DNA of 64,000 nt from Bifidobacterium breve DSM 20213 = JCM 1192 (GTDB taxonomy: Bacteria > Actinomycetota > Actinomycetes > Actinomycetales > Bifidobacteriaceae). The position numbers and the translations under genes are program-made. Shown here in pieces: positions 21,891-32,516 of the stretch. The DNA is taken from assembly GCF_001025175.1 (NCBI RefSeq), contig NZ_AP012324.1, positions 1,488,001 to 1,552,000 of the forward strand. The letters run 5' to 3'. The first letter of the stretch is position 1. Each line of letters opens with the position of its first letter. The notes under the pieces are model-generated. The model was not told the origin of the DNA, searched no databases, and saw only the letters and a list, made by a program, of their open reading frames with translations.

Positions 21891-22257
21891 CCGATGACCG
21901 AGCCCACAGTCTTCTACGTGCGTAGTCTGCTGGCCAAGTTGGCGGTTTTTCTGCCCCCATCGCTGTCGCAGACAACTGATGGCGAGCATATCCGCAGTAA
22001 AAGTCCTGATGGAGCCCTGAGGCTCAACTCCATCAGCAAGTCTTCTTAACGACGCTCAGCATCCTCCCAAAGACGAAGAGGAGTGAACGGAGCGGCTGCT
22101 CACTGGTTAATCCTGACTAAAAATCAGGCAGCGAGAGCGAACTCAGTGCGGTTAGATTTAGCACTTATTCTTTTGCCGGGGTCATCCACGAGCGGACCCG
22201 GCGTTCTCGGCACGCTTCCCTGCAGCGAACAGGTCACCGTCGAAACCGATCGACCCC
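21864..22257 (-). ncRNA. ssrA: tmRNA (ssrA)
   Basis: A one-piece tmRNA that rescues stalled ribosomes by trans-translation. The acceptor ends GGGGTCG (5', at 22257) and CGACTCC (3') pair fully with one G-U, and the T-arm has the usual GGTTCGATTCC. The tag reading frame (22124-22162) encodes AKSNRTEFALAA followed by TGA, a Bifidobacterium-type tag ending in the degradation signal LAA. The bases after the discriminator read CGA, not CCA, so CCA must be added after transcription. It lies between the prophage and ftsQ. Confidence 0.95.
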
Positions 22258-22300
22258 AATCTTGAATTATCAAGCTTCCAGCCTTTCGGCCGGACGTTTC

Positions 22301-22329
22301 ACCATACACCTGTATCTATGCATTTGCAA
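22301..22329 (-). promoter_or_regulatory. ssrA promoter
   Basis: On the minus strand TTGCAA (22324-22329) and TATGGT (22301-22306) are separated by 17 bases. Transcription would start about 35 to 40 bases before the mature 5' end of tmRNA, leaving a leader with a GAAA-loop hairpin (22279-22294) for removal by RNase P. Confidence 0.55.
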
Positions 22330-22392
22330 ATCAGCTCACAGCAGACCACGAACAAGCCCGCTCACGTCAGTCAGCCCAAACGACCAGGAACA

Positions 22393-23427
22393 TCACTTCA
22401 TGATAGGTTTCAACGGCGCGGATACATCGACCTGATGACGGTCGCCAATCACATTGGAGTCATTGATAATCTTATCGACAACTGCCATTTTCAGCTTGAG
22501 CTGAGAGGAATTGCCCCACACAATCACACGGTCGCCGTCATTGAGTGTGGTGGTCACGGAATCCTGCGTTTCCGCAGTGACCTGGGTGATTGCCGAACGC
22601 ATTGATTCCGGTAGCGCACCCAGAATGGTCAGGGCTTCCTTGATCGAACGATTCTTCAGGCTCTTATCGACATCCTTGACTTCAATAACGGGAATGCCGT
22701 CCACATTCGCGTCCGTCACCGAATTCAATACGCGAGCCTGTGAATCGACCGCAGTCAACGTATCCCCGTTTTTCAGCATGGCGGCGGGCCGTTGCGCTTT
22801 GACCTCAACGCTCATCGATTTCGGGAATTGCTTGGAGACGTTGGCCTCACTCACGCCGGGAATATCCCCGAGCTGTTTGGACACGTCGTTCGTGGATACC
22901 AAAAACAGCGATTTACCCGCCTGCTTATCGGCAATAGAGCGAATGGTCTGCTCACTGACCCATTCGTTGGCTCCAGATACGCTGATCGCACCCACTTCCA
23001 GGCGGAACACCGAAGAGAAGAACAGCAACCATACCAGCCCAATCAGCACCGCCACACTGGTTACCATGGCTACCACTCGCAGCGCGATGACGCGCATGCC
23101 CGCACGCTTGCGCTCCTTGGCTCGTTCGGTGAAATCCACCACTTTCGGACGGGAAATCACTCCCAGCGTACCGGTGGTCTGATGCAGCGTCTCAGCAACA
23201 TAATCCTCACTATGCAGCTCGCGCGCGTCTACAAACGCACCTTCCCGCCCGATGGCACGCGTCACTTCCCGAGGCCGAGACTCGTCCACGATTTCCGGAC
23301 GGGAGGCCACGGAACGGGCTTTACGCGACTTTCCAGCCTTGCCCGGACCTCGCTGGTGCGATTCCACCGAACGGGGTTTGCGACGCTCTCCTTTCGCGCC
23401 GCCAGAACTGACGGTACGACCTGCCAT
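22393..23427 (-). CDS. ftsQ: Cell division protein FtsQ
   Basis: A 344-residue bitopic membrane protein of the divisome. A long basic cytoplasmic N-terminus (about 120 residues with many RK pairs) precedes one membrane helix (VVAMVTSVAVLIGLVWLLFF). A POTRA domain follows (VGAISVSGANEWVSEQTIRS, PGVSEANVSKQFPKSMSVEV), then the FtsQ beta domain. It links early and late division proteins. It is the last gene of the dcw cluster and overlaps murC by one base. No FtsZ gene lies beyond it in this window. Confidence 0.9.
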   Translation of the reverse strand: MAGRTVSSGGAKGERRKPRSVESHQRGPGKAGKSRKARSVASRPEIVDESRPREVTRAIGREGAFVDARELHSEDYVAETLHQTTGTLGVISRPKVVDFTERAKERKRAGMRVIALRVVAMVTSVAVLIGLVWLLFFSSVFRLEVGAISVSGANEWVSEQTIRSIADKQAGKSLFLVSTNDVSKQLGDIPGVSEANVSKQFPKSMSVEVKAQRPAAMLKNGDTLTAVDSQARVLNSVTDANVDGIPVIEVKDVDKSLKNRSIKEALTILGALPESMRSAITQVTAETQDSVTTTLNDGDRVIVWGNSSQLKLKMAVVDKIINDSNVIGDRHQVDVSAPLKPIMK

Positions 23428-24965
23428 TACTCACAACTTTCGCGATGGGCCTCGAGCGCGGTGAGCAGCACCTGATCCATATCAGTGATGTCGCCGGCGC
23501 CCACGGTAAAGATCACATCCCCATGGTGGGCTCGCATGGCCATCATCCTGGCGGCAAGACCCATGTCTTCAACCGGTTGAATCCACTCGCCGGCAGCCGC
23601 ATCCTTGATGCCAGCAGCAGCATCCACGATGGTGGCCGCGGTAATCTCCGGGAAGTCCTCCTGCTTTTCACGGGCAGGGAAAATGCCGGTGACGATGACA
23701 TCATCGGCCTTGGCCAGCGCCTCGGCGAATTCGTGCGCAAAAAACTTGGTACGAGAGAACAGATGAGGCTGGAAAATCACGCGAACGGTCGACTGCGGAT
23801 AACGGCGCCGTGCTGCATCCAGCAGAGCCGCGATCTCCGTAGGGTGGTGCGCGTAATCGTCCACCACCGTGACCTGCTTAACGGTTCCGTGCACCTGAAA
23901 ACGGCGTGCAGCTCCCAGGAACGTACCGACAGCCTGTGCGGCGTCGGCGGGAGAGACTCCCAACAGCACAGCGGCGGTGATTGCCGCGGCGGCATTACGC
24001 GCATTATGGATGCCGGGAACCTTGAGTTCCACACGCTGGGCCACAGCATCTGCAGAGGTCACCGCGGCGGGAAGGTGCAAGGTAAGCCGTTCAACGCCGG
24101 TGCCGGCGGTCTCCTGTTCAGAGGAAATCCACACATGCGCGGCACCCCCTAAATCAGGCAGCTGCTCAATGGGCGTGGTGCCATAGACGACGGTATGGGC
24201 CTTGACGTCGGCAGGCAGCGCCTGGAACACGGCCAGCGCGTCCGGATCATCAGCGCAGATCACCACATGGCCGGTTGCATGGCCGGCATGATTCACGAAT
24301 GCGGCACGGTAATGCGCTTCATCGCCGTAATGGTCAAGATGGTCGGCCTCGGCATTGGTAATGATGGCGATGGTGGGGTGGTATTTGGCGAAGCTGCCGT
24401 CGGACTCATCGGCCTCAGCCACCAACACGTCACCTTGACCGGCATGGCCACCGTCCAAGGTGGTACCGTCCGGCCCTTGGATGGAACCGCCGATGGCATA
24501 GCTGGGATCAGCTCCGGTATGCACCAAAATGTGCGCAAGCATAGAACTGGTAGTGGTTTTGCCGTGCGCACCGGCCACGGTCACGGCTCGCTTGCCGTTC
24601 ATCAGTAAAGCGAGAATATCGCTGCGATGCACGATGTACAGGCCAGCCTCGTTCGCGGCAACGATTTCCGGATTGCTGGGCTTGATGGCACTGGAATAAA
24701 CAACGGTCGAAGCCGAAGCCACATTTTCCGCCCGTTGCCCGAATTCAACGGTGATACCCAATGATTCCAGTCGGTCAGTTTTTGCACTGCGCTCACGGTC
24801 GGAGCCGTCCACCGACACGCCCTCGGCGTTCAGCATCTCGGCCAGGACGCTCATACCGGCACCCCCGATACCGATGAAATGCGTAGGGCCAAGATCTGCG
24901 GGACGGGCCGCAGCATCGAACGAAGCATGGGTAGGGTCAAGCACAATGGGCTGATTCTGGGACAA
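23427..24965 (-). CDS. murC: UDP-N-acetylmuramate-L-alanine ligase
   Basis: A 512-residue Mur ligase that adds L-alanine to UDP-MurNAc in the cytoplasm. The N-terminal Rossmann motif HFIGIGGAGMSVLAEML, the ATP loop GAHGKTTTSSMLAHIL, the central HLDHYG and the C-terminal VVDDYAHHPTEI are all present. It lies between murG and ftsQ, the normal dcw order. Length and motifs are typical for actinobacterial MurC, with no sign of truncation. Confidence 0.96.
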   Translation of the reverse strand: MSQNQPIVLDPTHASFDAAARPADLGPTHFIGIGGAGMSVLAEMLNAEGVSVDGSDRERSAKTDRLESLGITVEFGQRAENVASASTVVYSSAIKPSNPEIVAANEAGLYIVHRSDILALLMNGKRAVTVAGAHGKTTTSSMLAHILVHTGADPSYAIGGSIQGPDGTTLDGGHAGQGDVLVAEADESDGSFAKYHPTIAIITNAEADHLDHYGDEAHYRAAFVNHAGHATGHVVICADDPDALAVFQALPADVKAHTVVYGTTPIEQLPDLGGAAHVWISSEQETAGTGVERLTLHLPAAVTSADAVAQRVELKVPGIHNARNAAAAITAAVLLGVSPADAAQAVGTFLGAARRFQVHGTVKQVTVVDDYAHHPTEIAALLDAARRRYPQSTVRVIFQPHLFSRTKFFAHEFAEALAKADDVIVTGIFPAREKQEDFPEITAATIVDAAAGIKDAAAGEWIQPVEDMGLAARMMAMRAHHGDVIFTVGAGDITDMDQVLLTALEAHRESCE

Positions 24966-25067
24966 TTGACGCTCCTTGAGGGATTTCCAGCACCTCTATT
25001 ATGGCTGTACCCCGTGCCAACGCAACGAGGTATGGCCGATTCTGATCAAACGTGAATTTACCGGTTC

Positions 25068-26240
25068 CTATTGAGCAAGCTGCAGGACACGGCGCGCCAT
25101 GATGCGCGCGGCATCACGTATGCCGTATTCCCATGCTTTGCGTCCAAATTCAGCAAGCATTTCGTGGTCGGCAAGCATGCCCGGCACATGATCATGCACC
25201 CATGCCGGCGTCAGGTCCTTATCCGCTACCAGCAGACCGCCACCAGCGTTCACCACCGGCTCCGCATTAAAGCGCTGTTCGCCGTTGCCAATGGGCAGAG
25301 GCACATAAATGGCCGGCAATCCCAGCGCCGCCAGCTCCGATACCGAACCGGCTCCAGCACGGCATATCACCAGATCGGCGCAGGCAAAGGCCAAGTCAAT
25401 CCGCTCCAGATATTCAGCCACGTGATAATCGCCTTGACCTGCCGAATCGGGGCCGATTCCAGTAAGCACATCAGCCTTCACCGACTTGCTGACCATACTG
25501 CGCACCTCATCGCTTTTGCCACGTCCGGTCAGATGAATGATCTGAGCATGGGCCAGCAAATCAGCGGCGGACGAGGCAATGGCTCGATTCAGGCTCTGCG
25601 CGCCCAGGGAACCTCCGGTGACCACAACCACAGGACGGTTTGGATCGATGCCGAGCTCAGCGGCCGATTCCTTTCTCACACCCTCGCGGTCGACTTCCAG
25701 TCGCTGGGAAAGCGCGGCAATGGCCGGACGCAACGGCAGACCGACACGCTCGAGTGCAGCGCCTTTTCTGGGTTTCAGACCGGTTTCGTCATACACCGTA
25801 CCGATGAAGTCGGCCCATCGCGCTCCCAACTTGTTGGCCATGCCGGCACGCGCATTTTGCTCGTGTATGGCGATGGGGATGTCCATCTTATGCGCCGTGG
25901 CATACACGGGGGCCGATGCATAACCGCCAAAGCCAGCGACCACGTCGGCATGCCTGCTCTCCAAAATGGTGCGCACTTTGGCCGTTTCGCGCTTCCACTT
26001 GGCCGGGAATTGCAGCAAATACGCATTGGGGCGGCGTGGGAACGGCACTTTCTCAATGGTGTCGAGTTCGTATCCCGCTTGAGGCACCAAATCTTTTTCC
26101 AGGCCGACCGCAGTGCCGATAACAGTGACCTGCGCCGCGGGTTCAAGTTCGCGAATCGCCCCGGCGACGGCGAGTAATGGATTGACGTGTCCAGCGGTTC
26201 CGCCGCCGGCAAGAACGATATGAGGTGCTCCTTGGGTCAT
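25068..26240 (-). CDS. murG: Lipid II synthase GlcNAc transferase
   Basis: A 390-residue GT-B glycosyltransferase that adds GlcNAc to lipid I at the inner membrane face. It shows [17 protein letters not shown] at the N-terminus, [19 protein letters not shown] in the middle and [20 protein letters not shown] plus [17 protein letters not shown] in the C-terminal half. The start at 26240 ([13 protein letters not shown]) matches the family better than the open frame to 26312, which would overlap ftsW. Confidence 0.95.
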   Translation of the reverse strand: MTQGAPHIVLAGGGTAGHVNPLLAVAGAIRELEPAAQVTVIGTAVGLEKDLVPQAGYELDTIEKVPFPRRPNAYLLQFPAKWKRETAKVRTILESRHADVVAGFGGYASAPVYATAHKMDIPIAIHEQNARAGMANKLGARWADFIGTVYDETGLKPRKGAALERVGLPLRPAIAALSQRLEVDREGVRKESAAELGIDPNRPVVVVTGGSLGAQSLNRAIASSAADLLAHAQIIHLTGRGKSDEVRSMVSKSVKADVLTGIGPDSAGQGDYHVAEYLERIDLAFACADLVICRAGAGSVSELAALGLPAIYVPLPIGNGEQRFNAEPVVNAGGGLLVADKDLTPAWVHDHVPGMLADHEMLAEFGRKAWEYGIRDAARIMARRVLQLAQ

Positions 26241-26256
26241 GACTACCGAGTGTACT

Positions 26257-27474
26257 CTACACGCTCTGGCGAGACTGCTTAATCTGCGGTTGACATCGCA
26301 TAAGTCCCACAACTAGTCCTGCGGCCGCCAAACACATCACCATTGAGGAGCCGCCTGCCGACACGAATGGCATAGGCACGCCAAGCACCGGGAACACTCC
26401 TACGACCACGCCGATATTGACCATGGCCTGTCCCACAATCCAGATGGTCACACACATCAGCACCATTGATACGTACCGATCAGCGACCTGCAGCGCAACG
26501 ACGATCATGCACCATCCCAGAATCGCGAAGAACAGGAGCACTATGGCACATCCCACGAAGCCGGTTTCCTCTCCGATGATAGCGAAGATGAAATCGTTAT
26601 GCGCCGCTGGAAGATAATTCCACTTCTCACGCGAATTGCCAATGCCCACACCAAGGAAGCCACCCGAAGCAATGGCGTACTTCGCATGCATGGACTGATA
26701 GCACACCGTCTGTGCGTCGGCCGCAGAACAATCCCCGTACGTGGCGAGAATACGCCGCATACGGTTCGGGCTGGAAATCGCCAGCACCGCCACCATCGCC
26801 GCCATCACCAGCACGCCTATGCCCATCCATTTGCCCGGAAAACCCGCAATCAGGAAAGCCACAATGCCGATGAAAATCAGAATCATGGCAGTGCCAAGAT
26901 CCTTACCGCCAATAACGGTCAACAATCCGACCGCAGAAACGCCAAGAGGAACTGTATAGGCTTTCATGCCTTGTTTGCGATAGAGCTTTTTGGCGGCCCT
27001 CAGCGCGGTGGGAAGCCACACGCACAGCGCGAATTTCATGAACTCGGCCGGCTGTATGGTGGTGAATCCCAGATTCAACCATCCTCGGTTGCCGTACACG
27101 TCAATACCCAACGGTGTGAAGGTCAACGCCTGTACGAGTATCGAGCAGAGCATCAGCGGCAAACCGATGCGTTTCCAGAACCCGACCGGCATCACCATGG
27201 CAAAAAAACCCACAATCAGGCCAAGGATGCAGAACACTCCCTGATTGAGCAATTGAACAAATGGCGATTTGCCTTGCGCCGCCATGGTGACCGTGGAACT
27301 GGAGAACACCATAATCAGGCCAAAGCAGGTCAGTCCCACCACCGCCATGCGGAAACCGTTATAGCACCACAGCGGATTGAGCAGGCTTCGCCAGCCGGTG
27401 TAATCGGTAATGACCAGAGCCGGCTTATTTGCATTCCCGTGCGCTTTGCGAACCGAAGAATTATCGGAGACCAT
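26257..27474 (-). CDS. ftsW: Septal peptidoglycan polymerase FtsW
   Basis: A 405-residue SEDS-family glycosyltransferase with about ten membrane helices. Typical motifs are [41 protein letters not shown] and the C-terminal [17 protein letters not shown]. It polymerises glycan strands at the septum together with FtsI. The start at 27474 ([11 protein letters not shown]) overlaps the end of murD by 14 bases, with GGAG upstream. Confidence 0.95.
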   Translation of the reverse strand: MVSDNSSVRKAHGNANKPALVITDYTGWRSLLNPLWCYNGFRMAVVGLTCFGLIMVFSSSTVTMAAQGKSPFVQLLNQGVFCILGLIVGFFAMVMPVGFWKRIGLPLMLCSILVQALTFTPLGIDVYGNRGWLNLGFTTIQPAEFMKFALCVWLPTALRAAKKLYRKQGMKAYTVPLGVSAVGLLTVIGGKDLGTAMILIFIGIVAFLIAGFPGKWMGIGVLVMAAMVAVLAISSPNRMRRILATYGDCSAADAQTVCYQSMHAKYAIASGGFLGVGIGNSREKWNYLPAAHNDFIFAIIGEETGFVGCAIVLLFFAILGWCMIVVALQVADRYVSMVLMCVTIWIVGQAMVNIGVVVGVFPVLGVPMPFVSAGGSSMVMCLAAAGLVVGLMRCQPQIKQSRQSV

Positions 27475-28906
27475 GCACCTCGCTCCATGCCTTGGCTGCG
27501 GCTGCAAAACGATTGCCTCGATCGGCATAAGACACGAATTGATCCATGGACGCGCACGCAGGCGCCATCAGCACCACGTCTCCGGCTGCCGCATAGTCTC
27601 CGCAGGCAGCCACCGCACGATCCATCACCGTATCGTTGTCCTGCGGATCGATGACGGTCACCGGAATGTCCGGTGCTTGGCTGCGGAAGGCTTCAATCAT
27701 CGGCTGCTGATCTTTGCCGATAATGACGGCGGCCTTAATGGTATGAGCCTGATTGCTGACCAAATCCTCAAAACGGCTGCCCTTGGCCAAGCCTCCGGCA
27801 ATCCAGACCACGGACTTGGCCGAGAAGCTGGACAACGAAGCGTTGGCGGCATGGCCATTGGTGGCCTTGGAATCGTCCACGAATCGAATAACGCCGCCGT
27901 TCACACGTGCTTCGGCCACGGTTTCGATACGATGCCCGCCCGGTTTGAATGTCTGCAACGCCTCAAGAGCGGTTTCCCGGTCGGCGCCAAGGCCCAAAAC
28001 CAACACCAGCGCGGTCAGGGCGTCGGCAACCAGGTGTGGGTACAACGAGCCATCCGGCTCCATCAAATGGGTGAAATCGGCGATGGCGGCGAGCTTGATA
28101 GGCTCCCCCACTTTGCCGCCGGCAACGCCGCTGCGATCCACAATCCAGCCGTCCGCGATGCCAATCTGGCCGGCTTCAGGCTCGTTCAACGTAAATCCTA
28201 CTTTGCGGCATCCTGCGGCAACGGGTGCGGCTTGAGCCAGTTCGCTAACTTTGGCGTCCTGCGCGTTATAGGCGATGACGCGCCGGGCGGCGCGGAATAC
28301 CTTGGATTTATCGGCCGCGTAGTTCTCGCGCCCGCCATGCCAGTCAAGATGATCGTCGGCGATATTGGTGATGGCTGCACAGTCAAGTTCCAAGGAATCG
28401 GTGAAATGCAGCTGGAAGGAGCTCAACTCCACGCAGAGCACATCATGCTTGGGGTTGGTGGCGCAGCGGGACAGGCTCATGCTCATGTCTCCAGAGGCAA
28501 TGTTGCCGGCGGTGGGTGCATCCAGACCACACGCGGTAAGCATCTCCGAGGTCATTTCGGTGGTGGAGGTCTTGCCGTTGGTTCCAGTGATGCCGATCCA
28601 AGGCGCAGGCTTGCCGGTCCTCGCATTATCCGCGCGCAGACACCACGCAAATTCCACCTCGCTCATCACGGGAATACCACGACGCTGCGCTTCGAGAATG
28701 AACGGAGTACGCGGATTGAACACCGGCGAGGCCATCACATAATCGACCTGATCCCAATCCACCTCGTCGAAGGAATGCAAATCAGCATCGCTTTTTCGTT
28801 CGTCTACACCAATGACATGGGCGCCGCGCTCCCGCAGCACCTCGGCCAACGAAGTGCCGGACACTCCCAGTCCGGCAATCACCACTGTCTTATCCGCTAC
28901 TTGCAT
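27461..28906 (-). CDS. murD: UDP-MurNAc-L-Ala-D-Glu ligase
   Basis: A 481-residue Mur ligase adding D-glutamate. [21 protein letters not shown] marks the N-terminal domain, [13 protein letters not shown] the ATP loop, and [19 protein letters not shown] and [13 protein letters not shown] the central and C-terminal signatures. The start at 28906 (MQVADKTVV) has GGGAGG upstream. The open frame to 28999 is not supported by a ribosome site. Confidence 0.95.
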   Translation of the reverse strand: MQVADKTVVIAGLGVSGTSLAEVLRERGAHVIGVDERKSDADLHSFDEVDWDQVDYVMASPVFNPRTPFILEAQRRGIPVMSEVEFAWCLRADNARTGKPAPWIGITGTNGKTSTTEMTSEMLTACGLDAPTAGNIASGDMSMSLSRCATNPKHDVLCVELSSFQLHFTDSLELDCAAITNIADDHLDWHGGRENYAADKSKVFRAARRVIAYNAQDAKVSELAQAAPVAAGCRKVGFTLNEPEAGQIGIADGWIVDRSGVAGGKVGEPIKLAAIADFTHLMEPDGSLYPHLVADALTALVLVLGLGADRETALEALQTFKPGGHRIETVAEARVNGGVIRFVDDSKATNGHAANASLSSFSAKSVVWIAGGLAKGSRFEDLVSNQAHTIKAAVIIGKDQQPMIEAFRSQAPDIPVTVIDPQDNDTVMDRAVAACGDYAAAGDVVLMAPACASMDQFVSYADRGNRFAAAAKAWSEVHGLR

Positions 28907-28961
28907 GATTCCTCCCAAATTTAGGAATACCGTGGGCGAGCTTAGGCCCTTCAGATTTCCG

Positions 28962-30068
28962 CTAGCTGAACAGCAGTCCGGATCGGGTGACCCAGTCACA
29001 GTAGAAAATGGTCAGGGCGAGCAGCACGAAGATGAGTTCAATCATCCAGAAACGCACTACCACCTTGGTCTCCGTCCAGCCTTCAAGTTCAAAATGATGG
29101 TGAATCGGCGCCATCTTGAATACACGCTTATGCGTCATTTTGAAGTATCCCACTTGAATGACGTCGCTCATGGCCTCCATGACGTATAGGCCGCCGAGGA
29201 TCACAGTCAGGAACTCGGTGTGCGTGGCAATGGACAGAGCCGCGAACAGGCCGCCAAGTGCCAGGGAACCGGTATCGCCCATGAAGATGGACGCAGGGTT
29301 CGAGTTGTACCACAGGAAGCCGAAGCACGCCACCGCAGCGCAAATCGCGATGATGGTCAGATCCAGCGGATCGGACACGGCATAGGAATAGCCGCCATGA
29401 TCGCCACCCTTGATGTGGTAGCTTTCCCAAAACGCGATGACGGCGAATCCCACGAAGGAGATCATCGACGATCCGGCGGCCAGCCCGTCCAGACCGTCGG
29501 TGAGGTTCACTGCGTTGGTCCATGCGGTCATCAGGAAGTTCACCCAGATAACGAACAGGATGATGGCCACCGCACGGCCCGCAAAATCAAAGCTGAAAAA
29601 CGGCTGTTCAATGAAGCTCATACCAGGCTGTGCGCTGGGGAACCCGGATTTGGTGGGGATAATCAGCGCCAGCACCGCATAGATAGTGGAAAGAATGAAT
29701 TGGCCGATGAACTTACCGCCCACCGTCAGGCCTTCATTCTGCTTCTTGCGGACTTTGGCAAAATCGTCGATGAATCCCAACACGCCCATGGACAGCATGG
29801 CGAACAGCACCAGCACCGCAGACCATGAGGGCACATCACCCGATCGCAGGTATCGATACAACGCCGAGGCGCCCCATCCCAGCACAATCGCAAAATTGAT
29901 AACCACACCGCCAAGCGTGGGAGTACCGCGCTTGACCAGATGCGATTGAGGACCGTCCTGACGGATGTACTGGCCATAGTGCAGCTTGTGCACCAGACGT
30001 ATCAGCAACGGCGTGCCGACCAAGGTGACAATCAGCGACACCAGCATTCCAATAATCAGAGCAATCAC
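28962..30068 (-). CDS. mraY: Phospho-MurNAc-pentapeptide transferase
   Basis: A 368-residue polytopic enzyme that makes lipid I. Landmarks are [17 protein letters not shown], the [12 protein letters not shown] catalytic segment, [15 protein letters not shown] and [18 protein letters not shown]. The start is GTG at 30068 (first residues [14 protein letters not shown]), with AAGAGGAGAG upstream, since no ATG precedes the conserved N-terminus. It lies between murF and murD as usual. Confidence 0.95.
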   Translation of the reverse strand: MIALIIGMLVSLIVTLVGTPLLIRLVHKLHYGQYIRQDGPQSHLVKRGTPTLGGVVINFAIVLGWGASALYRYLRSGDVPSWSAVLVLFAMLSMGVLGFIDDFAKVRKKQNEGLTVGGKFIGQFILSTIYAVLALIIPTKSGFPSAQPGMSFIEQPFFSFDFAGRAVAIILFVIWVNFLMTAWTNAVNLTDGLDGLAAGSSMISFVGFAVIAFWESYHIKGGDHGGYSYAVSDPLDLTIIAICAAVACFGFLWYNSNPASIFMGDTGSLALGGLFAALSIATHTEFLTVILGGLYVMEAMSDVIQVGYFKMTHKRVFKMAPIHHHFELEGWTETKVVVRFWMIELIFVLLALTIFYCDWVTRSGLLFS

Positions 30069-30111
30069 GTGTGGCTTCTCTCCTCTTGTCGGTCTTCTTG
30101 TCGGTTCAGCG

Positions 30112-31557
30112 TCAGGCCCACCGCTCAGCCAATGCGCTGAGTCCGGAGGCGTGCGAGCCCTTGAGCAGTACCACGGTATCCGTATGATTCTTGGCCAAGT
30201 CAAAGACTATGCGCTCGGCCTCATCAATGGTCTGCACACAGTCTACCGAAGCCGCACGCCCACGTGTTGCGCCTTCGGCCAAAGATTCGGCCAACACGTT
30301 CAGATGCGCGTCTGAGGGCGATCCGACCGTGATGATGGCATCCAGTCCCAGACCGGCCGCATATTCGCCGACCGAAGCGTGCAATTCACGCTCATCCGCA
30401 CCAAGCTCGAGCATCGCGCCCAGCAATGCCACACGGAATGGCTGGCGACCATCATTCGCATTCCATGCTCGCAGGCCGTCCAATCCGGCTTTCATGGAAT
30501 CCGGGTTCGCGTTGAAGGAATCATCAATCAGCTCGAACGAAGCTCCTTGACGGCTCACCGTGGATAGAGCCATACGATGCGGGCTGATGGTGTGCTGCGC
30601 GGCCAACGTCTGTGCAATAGCAGTCAGCGGCATGCCATATCGCAATGCGACGGTTGCCGCGGCAAGCGCGTTCATCACATTATGACGGCCTGGAATACCC
30701 AGATGTACGGCAACCTGCTCGCCGTGCGCGTCGGTCATGGTGAATTCGGCGTGATCAGCGGCATCTGCAGCAATATGATCGGCATGCACCTCGGAGTCAC
30801 GGGTGTGCCCCTGACCAAACCACAGTACGTCGCCGGAAGCAAACTGTGCCATGGGCACGACGTAATCGTCATCGGCATTCAGCACGGCGGTGCCGCCGGG
30901 CAGCAGCCCCTGCACGATCTCGCTTTTCGCCTGGGCAATGCGCTCCCTGGAACCGAATTCGCCGAGATGCGCGACTCCGACCCTGAGCACAATAACCGTA
31001 TTCGGCGGTGCGATACGGGTCAGCCGCGCGATCTCACCGATATGGTTGGCGCCCATTTCCGCTACGAAAAAACGGGTGTCGGCATTGACTCGCAATGCGG
31101 TCAACGGCAAGCCGATCTCATTATTGAAAGAACCGATCGGTGCCACGGTGGGACCCAACGTGCTCAGCAGCGCGGAGAGCAAATCTTTGGTGGTGGTTTT
31201 GCCCACCGAACCGGTCAATCCGATCAGGTCAAAGGCACCGGGCAGCTGGCGCCGACGATCGATATTATGCTTGGCCAGCAATCCCAATGCTGCGACGGTG
31301 TCTTCGACCACGATCTGCGGCATCGTTGTGCACGCTACTTCATGGTCGACAATGGCGGCTGCGGCTCCTTGGTCAGCGACCTTATCCACGAAGCCATGGC
31401 CATCGACCCGCTCGCCCTTAATGGCCACGAACACTGCTCCGGAGCCAGCCTGACGAGAATCAGTCACCGTTTCGGTGGCTTCAATGGCGGGACCGTCGCC
31501 TGCTACCAACCGACCATCAACGGCCTTGGCGATTTCCTCCACGCTCATCGGGACCAT
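30112..31557 (-). CDS. murF: UDP-MurNAc-tripeptide-D-Ala-D-Ala ligase
   Basis: A 481-residue Mur ligase that adds the terminal dipeptide. MVPMSVEEIAKAVDGRLVAG starts the N-terminal domain, GLTGSVGKTTTKDLLSALL is the ATP loop, GANHIGEIARLTRIAPPN the central signature and IDDSFNANPDSMKAGLDGLR the C-terminal one. AAGGAG lies upstream of the start. It is followed by mraY. Confidence 0.95.
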   Translation of the reverse strand: MVPMSVEEIAKAVDGRLVAGDGPAIEATETVTDSRQAGSGAVFVAIKGERVDGHGFVDKVADQGAAAAIVDHEVACTTMPQIVVEDTVAALGLLAKHNIDRRRQLPGAFDLIGLTGSVGKTTTKDLLSALLSTLGPTVAPIGSFNNEIGLPLTALRVNADTRFFVAEMGANHIGEIARLTRIAPPNTVIVLRVGVAHLGEFGSRERIAQAKSEIVQGLLPGGTAVLNADDDYVVPMAQFASGDVLWFGQGHTRDSEVHADHIAADAADHAEFTMTDAHGEQVAVHLGIPGRHNVMNALAAATVALRYGMPLTAIAQTLAAQHTISPHRMALSTVSRQGASFELIDDSFNANPDSMKAGLDGLRAWNANDGRQPFRVALLGAMLELGADERELHASVGEYAAGLGLDAIITVGSPSDAHLNVLAESLAEGATRGRAASVDCVQTIDEAERIVFDLAKNHTDTVVLLKGSHASGLSALAERWA

Positions 31558-31617
31558 GGTGTCTTGAACTCCTTCAGTGTGTCGTATATTGCTGTATTGT
31601 ATTGCATCCGCCGCACG

Positions 31618-32490
31618 TCATCTGAGATTATTGGCCACTCGCAGAGCACTACGCACGTTGTTCCTGCGCACGCCTGCCGCGAGCACCATGGCAACAGCAA
31701 GAGACATATGGCCGAGCCTATCCTGGTCAAACATGGCGGGCGATTCGGCCGCCAGTTCGTCAGACTCCCCAGTAGGTACGGTCAGAGCCAGGGCACGGTC
31801 GGATACAAACGCATATCGGGTTTTTAAGGAGGCCACATCCTCCCCTTGCGCGACTCGCTCGGAGCCCAGCACGTCCACGTTCACTGATTCCAACGCTTCA
31901 CGTTGCAGTGTGGCGTTATTCATCGCGATGATAACGGCGGCAACGCCGTCCTCCGCGCAGACCGCGAGGGTGCGCTGCACATCGAGGATGCCCAACGGAT
32001 ACGAAAGGTTCAAAGAACGCGTCATCGACGTGGAACCAGTGGAATCGATCACGGCAACGGGGTTGCCCAGCATGTGCAGGAAATCGGCAAGATGCTTCAC
32101 ACCGGCATGGATGATGTCATCATCATCGCCGGCCACGGCAAATACCGCCATAGCATTGGATGGGGTTCCTGCCAGAGAACTGGCCAAATCACCGAGCATA
32201 TGGTTGCCGCAATCGCCGAACACCAGCGGGATGCCAGACTGGATATCCCGGCCACGGCACGTTCTGGGCAGCAGAGCCGCATAGGCACCGGATTGCTCGG
32301 CACGGGGCAGATCGGCAAGATGATTGCTGTCGCAGATATACATCGCGCCAGGCGAAATGGTATCTACAGCATCGCTGAGCGATGTGATGGTGACATTGGA
32401 TGCAAATTCCGGATCAATATCGAAGCCATACCGCTCGGCCAGCATGCCCAAAGTCATTCGCTGGGCGATGGATTCGCTCACTGCGCTCAT
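31618..32490 (-). CDS. MurE-like protein lacking the ATP loop
   Basis: A 290-residue protein at the place of murE, between ftsI and murF. The N-terminus follows the MurE substrate-binding domain (PGAMYICDSNHLADLPRAEQ, ALLPRT, IPLVFGDCGNHMLGDLASSL). Where MurE has GTNGKTT, it reads VAGDDDDIIHAG, and the C-terminal ligase domain is shortened. It therefore cannot bind ATP in the usual way. It may regulate or scaffold Mur enzymes, or be a relic under weak selection. An active murE must lie elsewhere. The frame is intact, so it is probably expressed. Confidence 0.75.
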   Translation of the reverse strand: MSAVSESIAQRMTLGMLAERYGFDIDPEFASNVTITSLSDAVDTISPGAMYICDSNHLADLPRAEQSGAYAALLPRTCRGRDIQSGIPLVFGDCGNHMLGDLASSLAGTPSNAMAVFAVAGDDDDIIHAGVKHLADFLHMLGNPVAVIDSTGSTSMTRSLNLSYPLGILDVQRTLAVCAEDGVAAVIIAMNNATLQREALESVNVDVLGSERVAQGEDVASLKTRYAFVSDRALALTVPTGESDELAAESPAMFDQDRLGHMSLAVAMVLAAGVRRNNVRSALRVANNLR

Positions 32491-32516
32491 GGGTCAACGC
32501 CTTTCTTTTCGATATA

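Noticed and set aside
24195..24608. Plus-strand frame of 137 residues opposite murC
   Set aside because: It lies wholly antisense to conserved murC and has no recognisable motif.
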